Below, in pieces: positions 1 through 5,791 of a stretch of DNA of 6,371 nt (position 1 is its first letter; each line of letters starts with the position of its first letter). The stretch covers positions 1-6,371 of the forward strand of contig CAIXTG010000062.1 of assembly GCA_903922325.1 (NCBI GenBank). The letters are read 5' to 3'. Below the pieces are notes generated by a model. It saw only the letters and a program-made list of their open reading frames with translations, made no database searches and was not told where the DNA came from. The position numbers and the translations under genes were made by a program. The DNA comes from an uncultured Actinomycetes bacterium. Lineage in GTDB: Bacteria; Actinomycetota; Actinomycetes; Nanopelagicales; Nanopelagicaceae.

Positions 1-483
1 AGTTGCAATGTTATTTAGCGCTTCCCAGGACATGCCACCGGTTAGCGCACCATCGCCGACAACTACAACTACATGGCGATCGCTCTGCCCGGTAAGTGAG
101 AACCCACGAGAAATTCCATCGCCCCAGGAAAGTGCAGTTGATGCGTGCGAATTTTCAATCACATCGTGTTTGCTTTCACCGCGGCTTGGGTAACCAGATA
201 AACCGCCTTTTTGGCGCAAGAGATCAAAGCCTTCGCTGCGACCAGTTAATATCTTGTGCACGTAACTTTGATGACCGGTGTCAAAGAGAACCACATCCTT
301 CGGTGAATCAAAGGTGCGATGAATTGCAATCGTTAGTTCTACAACGCCCAGGTTTGGCCCTAAGTGCCCGCCAGTTTTTGTTACCTTATCAATTAAGAAG
401 GTGCGAATCTCAGCTGCTAGCTCATTTAAATCGGCAGGTGAAAGAGCGGCTAAATCTTTAGGAGATTTAATCTGCTCAATCAT
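1..483 (-). CDS. dxs: 1-deoxy-D-xylulose-5-phosphate synthase, N-terminal part (3' end off window)
   Basis: The frame is open from an ATG at 483 to the window edge, giving 161 residues of a family usually about 620-640 long. DXS is a cytoplasmic thiamin-diphosphate enzyme that condenses pyruvate and glyceraldehyde-3-phosphate, the first step of the MEP isoprenoid pathway. Visible signatures are GGHLGPNLGVVEL (38-50, with the conserved active-site-region His at 40), DTGHQSYVHK (68-77), GLSGYPSR (94-101), ENSHASTALS (110-119) and the thiamin-diphosphate/Mg motif GDGALTGGM (143-151). The second metal-binding Asn of that motif lies beyond the edge. The opening MIEQIKSPKDLAAL matches the usual actinobacterial DXS start, which supports this ATG. 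It lies 46 bp downstream of aconitase on the same strand, so read-through is possible. No good Shine-Dalgarno precedes it, but a -10-like box at 490-495 fits leaderless initiation. The identity is certain. Whether the gene is intact beyond the window cannot be seen. Confidence 0.97.
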   Translation of the reverse strand, partial: MIEQIKSPKDLAALSPADLNELAAEIRTFLIDKVTKTGGHLGPNLGVVELTIAIHRTFDSPKDVVLFDTGHQSYVHKILTGRSEGFDLLRQKGGLSGYPSRGESKHDVIENSHASTALSWGDGISRGFSLTGQSDRHVVVVVGDGALTGGMSWEALNNIAT

Positions 484-489
484 GGCTAC

Positions 490-495
490 AGTCTA
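490..495 (-). promoter_or_regulatory. Possible -10 box for leaderless dxs transcript
   Basis: On the minus strand, TAGACT fits the TANNNT pattern of actinobacterial -10 elements. Its last base is 6 nt before the dxs ATG, which would place the transcription start on the A of the start codon. No Shine-Dalgarno is visible in the 46-bp gap (484-529), and I see no convincing -35. This is an inference from spacing only. Confidence 0.4.
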
Positions 496-529
496 AGGTT
501 TCCAGGCTCAAATGTCCTGCGCTTTGATA

Positions 530-3190
530 CTAGTTAGCTAGTAACGAACGCAATACATATTGCATGATGCCACCGTGACGGTAGTAATCAGCTTCGCCAG
601 GCGTATCGATACGTAACTTAGCCTGGAAAGTTTTATCGCCAGCCTTAACGGTTAGCTCCTTAGGTGATGGGCCAGTATTTAGCGCATCGATGCCGGTTAT
701 CTCGAAAGTTTCTTCGCCAGTTAAACCCAGAGATGCCGCAGTTTGGCCTGGTAAGAATTGCAATGGAAGAACGCCCATTCCAATTAAGTTCGAACGGTGA
801 ATACGTTCAAATGATTCGGCGATAACTGCGCGAACTCCGAGAAGTGCGGTGCCCTTTGCTGCCCAGTCGCGTGATGAGCCAGAGCCATATTCCTTGCCAG
901 CCAAAATAACTAGCGGAATACCGGCTGCTTGATAGGCCATTGATGCATCATAAATTGTTGATTGCTTGCCGCCATCTAAGAAGTTACGAGTGAAGCCACC
1001 TTCGACGCCATCGAGTAACAAGTTCTTCAAGCGAATGTTGGCAAAAGTTCCACGAATCATAATTTCGTGATTACCGCGACGAGAACCATAAGAGTTGAAA
1101 TCAACGCGTTCGATTCCGTGCTCTGCTAAATACTTACCTGCCGGTGAATCTGCTTTGATATTTCCAGCCGGTGAAATGTGATCTGTTGTAACTGAATCCC
1201 CCAAGATCGCCATTACGCGTGCTCCTGAAATATTAGTTACTGGTTTTGGTTGCGCAGGCATGCCCTCAAAATATGGCGCCTTACGTACATAAGTTGAATT
1301 GAGATCCCACTCAAAAGTATTTCCAGTCGGTGTTGCAAGTGACTTCCAGCGATGATCGCCTTCGAAGACGCTTGCGTAATCTTTCTTGAACATCTCAGAT
1401 GAAATCGAAGATTCGACAACTGCCGCAATTTCTTCTTGAGAAGGCCAGATATCGCGCAGGTAGACATCGTTACCAGCTTGGTCTTTGCCTAGTGAATCCG
1501 TTTCGAAATCATGATTCATGGTGCCCGCAATTGCATAAGCAACTACTAGTGGAGGTGAAGCTAAGTAGTTCATCTTCACATCTGGGCTAATGCGGCCTTC
1601 GAAGTTACGGTTACCAGAAAGCACTGCAGTAACGGCTAGATCATGTTCGTTAACCGCTTTGCTTACTTCAACTGGAAGAGGGCCAGAGTTACCGATACAA
1701 GTTACGCAGCCATAACCAACTAAGTTAAATCCGAGATCTTCCATGTACTTAGTTAGGCCAGCTTTGTCATAGTAATCAGTTACTACCTTTGAGCCAGGTG
1801 CCAGTGTGGTTTTAACCCAAGGCTTTGACTTGAGGCCCTTTTCAACCGCTTTCTTCGCGAGCAAAGCAGCACCAATCATTACCGATGGATTTGAAGTGTT
1901 AGTACAAGAAGTAATTGAAGCAATAACTACATCGCCATTTGTAATCGTGGTATCTGTTGCGCCAACTTTGATCGCAATTGGGTTAGCACTTGATTTATCG
2001 CTTAAGTAGCCTGGTAATGACTTAGCAAGTGCGGCCTTTGAGCCACTTAGGGCAATGCGATCTTGCGGGCGCTTAGGGCCAGCAATCGAAGGCACGATAG
2101 TTGATAGATCTAACTCGATATGTTCAGAGAAGCGAGGCGCTGCAGCTGGGTCATGCCACAGACCTTGTTTCTTGGCATAACTTTCCACCAAAGCAATTTG
2201 ATCATCGCTGCGACCAGTAAGACGCAAGTACTTCAAAGTCTCGTCATCGATTGGGAAGATCGCAACTGTTGATCCATATTCTGGACTCATGTTGCCGATA
2301 GTTGCGCGGTTAGCCATTGGTACTGCAACAACACCTGGACCATAGAACTCAACAAATTTACCTACGACCCCGTGCTTGCGCAGGATCTCAGTGATTGTTA
2401 GCGCTAAGTCGGTAGCAGTTGTGCCAACTGGCAACGAACCATTTAACTTAAATCCAACTACGCGTGGAATTAACATTGAAACTGGTTGGCCGAGTAGAGC
2501 TGCTTCAGCTTCGATTCCGCCAACGCCCCAACCAAGTACACCTAAACCATTAACCATCGTGGTGTGTGAATCGGTACCAACTACGGTATCTGGATAAGCG
2601 CGCAATACGCCATCGACCTTACGAGTCATTACTACGCGAGCTAAGAACTCAATATTTACTTGGTGCACAATTCCGGTTCCAGGTGGCACAACTTTAAATT
2701 CATCGAAGGCGCCTTGGCCCCAACGCAAGAAACGATAACGTTCTTGGTTACGCTGATATTCAATATCGGTATTTTGGGTAAAGGAATCTTTAGTTCCGAA
2801 TAAATCTGCAATAACCGAGTGGTCAATCACTAATTCAGCTGGTGCAAGTGGATTGACTTTGGCTGGGTCTCCCCCTAATTCCACAATCGCTTCGCGCATA
2901 GTGGCTAAGTCGACGATGCAAGGAACGCCAGTGAAGTCCTGCATAACAACGCGGGCTGGCGTGAATTGAATTTCAGTATCTGGCTCAACTGATGGATCCC
3001 AGTTAGCGAGCGACTTAATCTGCTCAGCTGTGATGTTGGCGCCATCTTCGGTGCGCAATAAGTTTTCGAGCAATACCTTCAAGCTAAATGGCAGCGTTGC
3101 TGCTTCAGGCAACTTCGTAATATCGAAGATCTGATAGCTCTGGCCAGCAACCTCGAGTGAAGTCTGGGCCTGGAAGGAATTCTTGCTCAC
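530..3190 (-). CDS. acnA: Aconitate hydratase (AcnA/IRP-type aconitase)
   Basis: Cytoplasmic [4Fe-4S] enzyme that interconverts citrate and isocitrate through cis-aconitate in the TCA cycle. It has 886 residues, close to E. coli AcnA (about 890). The three cluster-binding cysteines are present: C429 in ITSCTN, and C495 and C498 in GYGCVTCIGNSGPL. Other family blocks in order are FTPARVVMQDFTGVP (77-91), IDHS (122-125), GTGIVHQVN (171-179), VGTDSHTTMVNGLGVLGWG (204-222), the inter-domain GDSVTTDHISPAGN (664-677), and the swivel-domain substrate-binding loop GSGSSRDWAAKG (769-780) followed by ESFERIHRSNLIGMGVLPL. No key residue is missing. The start is a GTG at 3190, chosen because a full AGGAGG lies 5 nt upstream. 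The gene follows the RNA methyltransferase by 40 bp and precedes dxs by 46 bp on the same strand. A 26-bp palindrome in the upstream gap suggests regulation separate from the methyltransferase. The AcnB and 2-methylcitrate dehydratase families are excluded by domain order and motifs. Confidence 0.98.
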   Translation of the reverse strand: MSKNSFQAQTSLEVAGQSYQIFDITKLPEAATLPFSLKVLLENLLRTEDGANITAEQIKSLANWDPSVEPDTEIQFTPARVVMQDFTGVPCIVDLATMREAIVELGGDPAKVNPLAPAELVIDHSVIADLFGTKDSFTQNTDIEYQRNQERYRFLRWGQGAFDEFKVVPPGTGIVHQVNIEFLARVVMTRKVDGVLRAYPDTVVGTDSHTTMVNGLGVLGWGVGGIEAEAALLGQPVSMLIPRVVGFKLNGSLPVGTTATDLALTITEILRKHGVVGKFVEFYGPGVVAVPMANRATIGNMSPEYGSTVAIFPIDDETLKYLRLTGRSDDQIALVESYAKKQGLWHDPAAAPRFSEHIELDLSTIVPSIAGPKRPQDRIALSGSKAALAKSLPGYLSDKSSANPIAIKVGATDTTITNGDVVIASITSCTNTSNPSVMIGAALLAKKAVEKGLKSKPWVKTTLAPGSKVVTDYYDKAGLTKYMEDLGFNLVGYGCVTCIGNSGPLPVEVSKAVNEHDLAVTAVLSGNRNFEGRISPDVKMNYLASPPLVVAYAIAGTMNHDFETDSLGKDQAGNDVYLRDIWPSQEEIAAVVESSISSEMFKKDYASVFEGDHRWKSLATPTGNTFEWDLNSTYVRKAPYFEGMPAQPKPVTNISGARVMAILGDSVTTDHISPAGNIKADSPAGKYLAEHGIERVDFNSYGSRRGNHEIMIRGTFANIRLKNLLLDGVEGGFTRNFLDGGKQSTIYDASMAYQAAGIPLVILAGKEYGSGSSRDWAAKGTALLGVRAVIAESFERIHRSNLIGMGVLPLQFLPGQTAASLGLTGEETFEITGIDALNTGPSPKELTVKAGDKTFQAKLRIDTPGEADYYRHGGIMQYVLRSLLAN

Positions 3191-3195
3191 TTGCG

Positions 3196-3201
3196 CCTCC
3201 T
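3196..3201 (-). promoter_or_regulatory. Shine-Dalgarno of aconitase gene
   Basis: AGGAGG on the minus strand lies 5 nt before the GTG at 3190. It is the strongest ribosome binding site in the window and fixes the GTG as the aconitase start. It is directly downstream of the palindrome and its T-run, but is not paired within that palindrome. Confidence 0.85.
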
Positions 3202-3203
3202 AA

Positions 3204-3229
3204 AAAGTATCTTGATGTCGAGATACTTT
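3204..3229 (-). promoter_or_regulatory. 26-bp near-perfect palindrome upstream of aconitase, probable operator
   Basis: On the minus strand the half-sites are AAAGTATCTCGA and TCAAGATACTTT, around a 2-base centre (CA). Eleven of 12 positions are symmetric. It fills most of the 40-bp gap between the methyltransferase stop and the aconitase start, just before the Shine-Dalgarno. Symmetry running almost through the centre is typical of a site for a dimeric regulator and is hard to satisfy in an RNA hairpin loop. From memory, the Streptomyces MarR-family regulator TamR controls aconitase and other TCA genes and binds CTTGA/TCAAG-type palindromes, so a TamR/UrtR-like protein is one candidate. No regulator gene is in the window to test this. 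The alternative is a weak terminator for the methyltransferase gene: a 9-bp AT-rich stem with a 5-T run (3202-3206). Confidence 0.65.
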
Positions 3230-3230
3230 C

Positions 3231-4433
3231 CTAATCTATCGCAGAGCGGGTAAACAACGCAACCATCTCGATGTGGTGAGTCATCGGAAATAAATCAAAT
3301 GCGCGCACTTGAGTTAGCTGCCAACCAAGATCGTTAGCAAAAGCACAATCGCGGGCAAGGGCGGCTGGGTCGCAAGCCACATAAACAATTCGCTGCGGAT
3401 TTAGCGCAGAAATTTGTTGCAAGACCAACTGCCCAGCACCTTCGCGAGGTGGATCAAGAATTACTACATCAGCCGAACCAATACGTGGCATTATTTTTGC
3501 GACATCGCCCAGATAGATATTCACATTCGACACATTTTCGAAATTAATTTTGGCATCGCCAATTGCACTCGAACTTGCTTCAACTAAATCAACCCGACCG
3601 GTTGTGCCAACTGCCGACAAAGCCGCTGCGGTAAACAGCCCGACTCCCCCGTACAGATCTAGCACTTGATCACCACTTTGTAATTCTGCAAACTGCATAA
3701 CTGCCTCGGTTAAAACTTTGGGTGCCAATTTATGGCTTTGCCAGAATGATGAATGACTTACCTGAAAACTATTCTCACCAACAACTTCAACAAGCTCTTT
3801 CGGTCCTTCGATAACTGCCGCATTAGCAACTATTCGATCTCCGGCACTATTGGCGCTAATTTCTAATTTTGTATTTGGCTGCCAAGTGCGAGAAGTAATC
3901 TCAGCAAGTTTCAATTCCGGCACGCAAGTTAAACAATTATCGATTTGAATTGAATTATGACTACGTGAGCCAAAGAAGCCAGCTTTACCCGAGCCGTCAA
4001 TGTTTAAGATCGCCCTGGTTCGCCAATGAAGTGGTTCGGCTACTTCTTCAACCGCAACTTTTAAATCCATTCTTGCGATGCGGGAAAATTGTTCAGTTAT
4101 AACTTCACTCTTTAACTCACGTTGGCGCGAAATTGAAATATGTTGGAAATCGCAGCCTCCGCAGCCCAAACGATGGGCGTAACTGCAAGGGGCTTTAACT
4201 CGATCGGCCGAAGGTTGAATTACTTCTAGAACATCGCCACGATTAAACGACTTGCCCGTGCTGGTAACTTCAACAATTACCGTTTCACCTGGAATTCCAT
4301 GGCGAATAAAGAAAACCGCACCTTCATGACGGGCAATGAAATGGCCTCCGTGGGCCACTTTTTCAATAGTGGTGGTGAACTTTTCGCCCACTCTAAACGC
4401 CCTCTTTTTCGATTCGGTACGCTCAGTTTCCAT
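3231..4433 (-). CDS. TRAM-domain class I SAM-dependent RNA (uracil-C5) methyltransferase, TrmA/RlmD family
   Basis: Predicted to transfer a methyl group from S-adenosylmethionine to C5 of a uridine in rRNA or tRNA. The 400 residues contain an N-terminal TRAM RNA-binding domain (about 13-72, with IEKVAHGGHFIARHEG) and an Fe-S cysteine set C83-x7-C91-x2-C94 plus C167, as in RlmD/RumA. The catalytic domain has DLYGGVGLF (259-267, SAM motif I), ILDPPREGAG (325-334), the nucleophile C354 in VYVACDPAALARD, and the general base E389 in FPMTHHIEMVAL. All catalytic parts are intact. The ATG at 4433 is chosen because METERTESKK leads directly into TRAM. An earlier in-frame ATG at 4484 would add 17 unlike residues and run into the divergent trkA gene. 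There is no strong Shine-Dalgarno. A -10-like TAGGCT 8 nt upstream suggests leaderless or near-leaderless initiation. The target base cannot be assigned, so neither rlmD nor trmA is claimed. In M. tuberculosis a homologue (Rv2689c, from memory) lies near ceoB/ceoC. Confidence 0.93.
   Translation of the reverse strand: METERTESKKRAFRVGEKFTTTIEKVAHGGHFIARHEGAVFFIRHGIPGETVIVEVTSTGKSFNRGDVLEVIQPSADRVKAPCSYAHRLGCGGCDFQHISISRQRELKSEVITEQFSRIARMDLKVAVEEVAEPLHWRTRAILNIDGSGKAGFFGSRSHNSIQIDNCLTCVPELKLAEITSRTWQPNTKLEISANSAGDRIVANAAVIEGPKELVEVVGENSFQVSHSSFWQSHKLAPKVLTEAVMQFAELQSGDQVLDLYGGVGLFTAAALSAVGTTGRVDLVEASSSAIGDAKINFENVSNVNIYLGDVAKIMPRIGSADVVILDPPREGAGQLVLQQISALNPQRIVYVACDPAALARDCAFANDLGWQLTQVRAFDLFPMTHHIEMVALFTRSAID
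3233..3262 (-). promoter_or_regulatory. Possible aconitase promoter overlapping the methyltransferase 3' end
   Basis: Minus-strand TTGCGT (3257-3262) and TAGATT (3233-3238) are separated by 18 bp. They lie inside the last codons of the upstream methyltransferase gene. Transcription would begin near 3226, placing the palindrome at the start site, a common position for a repressor operator, with a 5' leader of roughly 36 nt carrying AGGAGG. Both boxes are imperfect (TAGATT matches TATAAT at 4 of 6 positions), so this is tentative. Confidence 0.3.
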
Positions 4434-4441
4434 AATTGGTA

Positions 4442-4447
4442 AGCCTA
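4442..4447 (-). promoter_or_regulatory. Possible -10 box for the RNA methyltransferase gene
   Basis: Minus-strand TAGGCT fits TANNNT and lies 8 nt before the ATG at 4433, slightly longer than ideal for a strictly leaderless transcript. No clear -35 is seen; the position 17 bp upstream (CACAAG) is a poor match. Because the divergent gap is only 34 bp, some promoter must overlap one of the two coding regions. Confidence 0.3.
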
Positions 4448-4454
4448 AGGGTGA

Positions 4455-4460
4455 TAGGTT
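4455..4460 (+). promoter_or_regulatory. Possible -10 box for leaderless trkA operon
   Basis: TAGGTT fits TANNNT and lies 7 nt before the GTG at 4468, the spacing expected if transcription starts at the start codon. Only 7 bp separate it from the oppositely oriented box at 4442-4447, so polymerase could probably not occupy both at once. The AGG inside this box, 9 nt from the GTG, could instead act as a weak Shine-Dalgarno. Confidence 0.4.
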
Positions 4461-4467
4461 GATCCTT

Positions 4468-5130
4468 GTGCATGTAGTAATCATGGGTTGCGGTCGAGTC
4501 GGATCTTCCTTAGCAGCCGAACTTGAGGCCGCTGGCCATTCCGTTGCCGTAATCGATCAATCACGCGAAGCTTTCCGCAGACTTGGCCCTGACTTTAAGG
4601 GTCGCACTGTCACAGGCGTTGGCTTTGATCGAGACACTTTGGTTGAAGCTGGAATTGAAACCGCATCTGCATTCGCCGCTGTAAGTAATGGCGATAACTC
4701 AAACATCATTGCCGCTCGTGTAGCCCGTGAAGTATTCGGTGTTTCAAATGTAGTTGCTCGAATTTACGACTCTGGCCGTGCTGAAATTTATCAACGTCTA
4801 GGCATTCCAACCGTTGCCACAGTAGTTTGGGCAACCGATCAAATCTCCCGTCGCTTAATGCCCGAAGGAACTCGTTCTGAATGGCGCGATGCAACCGGCA
4901 CGATCAGTTTGAGCGAAATTCATCCAGCCGCTGATTGGTATGGCTCGCCGGTCTTGCGCATTGAGAATGTAACCACCGCTCGCGTCGCTTTCATTACTCG
5001 CTTAGGCGAAGGCTTAATTCCAGATGAGCACACAGTTTTGCAAGAAGGCGACTTAGTTCATGTAATTGTTGAAGAAGGCAAACTTGCTGCAGTTGAAGCA
5101 GCCATGGCTAAATCCCCCGAGGAGTCATAA
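4468..5130 (+). CDS. trkA: TrkA-family potassium uptake regulatory protein (first of tandem pair)
   Basis: Cytoplasmic gating subunit of Trk/Ktr-type potassium transporters that senses NAD(H) or other nucleotides. The 220-residue protein has an RCK_N (TrkA-N) Rossmann domain with G7-C-G9-R-V-G12 and the acidic residue D30 after the second beta strand (VAVID), then SNGDNSNIIAARVAR (73-87) and VARIYD. An RCK_C (TrkA-C) domain spans about 135-205, ending LQEGDLVHVIVEE. The GTG start is chosen because MHVVIMGCGRVGSSLA is the normal N-terminus of actinobacterial TrkA. A TTG 9 nt upstream is possible, and a much longer frame from 4336 is antisense to the methyltransferase and rejected. The next gene begins 1 nt after this stop, so the two are co-transcribed. 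It corresponds by position to CeoB of M. tuberculosis. No TrkH/KtrB channel gene is in the window, so its membrane partner is encoded elsewhere or is unknown. Confidence 0.93.
   Translation: MHVVIMGCGRVGSSLAAELEAAGHSVAVIDQSREAFRRLGPDFKGRTVTGVGFDRDTLVEAGIETASAFAAVSNGDNSNIIAARVAREVFGVSNVVARIYDSGRAEIYQRLGIPTVATVVWATDQISRRLMPEGTRSEWRDATGTISLSEIHPAADWYGSPVLRIENVTTARVAFITRLGEGLIPDEHTVLQEGDLVHVIVEEGKLAAVEAAMAKSPEES
5119..5124 (+). promoter_or_regulatory. Shine-Dalgarno of second trkA gene
   Basis: GAGGAG lies 7 nt before the GTG at 5132, within the last codons of the first trkA. It supports this GTG over the upstream in-frame ATG at 5066, which would overlap the first gene by 65 bp and add residues unlike the family. 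Confidence 0.8.
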
Positions 5131-5131
5131 C

Positions 5132-5791
5132 GTGAGAATTGCAATCGCCGGAGCCGGCAACGTAGGTCGCGCTATTGCGCGCGAACTTCTCGATAATGGC
5201 CATCAAGTTCTACTTATCGATCGCGATCCGAAATCACTAAAGATGGATAGCGTGCCAGATGCTGAATGGTTATTGGCTGATGCTTGTGAAATTACTTCAC
5301 TTGATAAAGCAAAGCTTGATACTTGCCAGGTACTAGTAGCAGCAACTGGCGATGACAAAGTTAATTTAGTGGCATCCCTATTAGGTAAGACTGAATATGG
5401 CGTGCCTCGTGTGGTAGCTCGTATTAATCACCCAAAGAATGAATGGATGTTTGATTCATCTTGGGGCGTAGATGTTGCGGTATCAACTCCAAGAATTATT
5501 TCAGCACTCGTTGAAGAAGCTGTAAGTGTTGGCGATGTAGTTCGCTTGTTCTCGTTCCGACAAGGTCAAGCCAACTTAGTTGAATTAACGCTTCCGGATA
5601 ACTCAACTTGTCTAGGCAAAACAGTTGAAGAAATAACTTTGCCCGAGAATTCAGCGCTAGCTGCAATTGTTCGTGATGGTCGAGTTGTAACACCTAAACC
5701 ACACGAAGTATTTACTGCTGGCGATGAACTACTTTTTGTAGCGACAGCTGAGGCGCAAGAGCTCCTCAAGCAATGCTTTATCGCTAACTAA
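5132..5791 (+). CDS. trkA: TrkA-family potassium uptake regulatory protein (second of tandem pair)
   Basis: Second RCK-type nucleotide-binding subunit, 219 residues, almost the same length as its neighbour. The RCK_N domain has G7-A-G9-N-V-G12 and acidic D30 (VLLID) at the same positions as the first copy, followed by ATGDDKVNLVASLLGK (71-86) and the conserved VARINHPKNEWMF (95-107). An RCK_C domain covers about 130-210, with SFRQGQANLVELTLP and AGDELLFVATAE. The two proteins are clear but diverged paralogues, suggesting an old duplication and possibly a hetero-oligomeric gating ring (inference). By position it matches CeoC of M. tuberculosis. The gene starts 1 nt after the first trkA stop with its own ribosome binding site. 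Its end overlaps the convergent DUF3159 gene by 8 bp. Confidence 0.93.
   Translation: MRIAIAGAGNVGRAIARELLDNGHQVLLIDRDPKSLKMDSVPDAEWLLADACEITSLDKAKLDTCQVLVAATGDDKVNLVASLLGKTEYGVPRVVARINHPKNEWMFDSSWGVDVAVSTPRIISALVEEAVSVGDVVRLFSFRQGQANLVELTLPDNSTCLGKTVEEITLPENSALAAIVRDGRVVTPKPHEVFTAGDELLFVATAEAQELLKQCFIAN

Noticed and set aside
96..461. Plus-strand open frame of 121 codons
   Set aside because: It lies wholly antisense to dxs, whose conserved motifs cover the same bases, and its translation resembles no protein family.
529..542. Small inverted repeat (ACTAG/CTAGT, 4-nt centre) at the aconitase stop codon
   Set aside because: Only 5-bp arms, AT-rich and with no T-run; not convincing as a terminator or operator.
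1237..2597. Several short open frames on both strands inside aconitase
   Set aside because: All overlap unbroken, strongly conserved aconitase coding sequence in other frames; none has a ribosome binding site or recognisable domain.
4336..4467. Long N-terminal extension of the first TrkA
   Set aside because: It is antisense to the methyltransferase TRAM domain, and the family N-terminus (MHVVIMGCGRVG) begins at the GTG at 4468.
4434..4484. Upstream ATG (4484) extending the methyltransferase by 17 residues
   Set aside because: The extra residues are unlike the family, would overlap the start of the divergent trkA, and the ATG at 4433 leads directly into the TRAM domain.
4706..5769. Minus-strand short open frames across the trkA genes
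   Set aside because: They are antisense shadows of two clear RCK-family genes and have no start signals or domain-like content.
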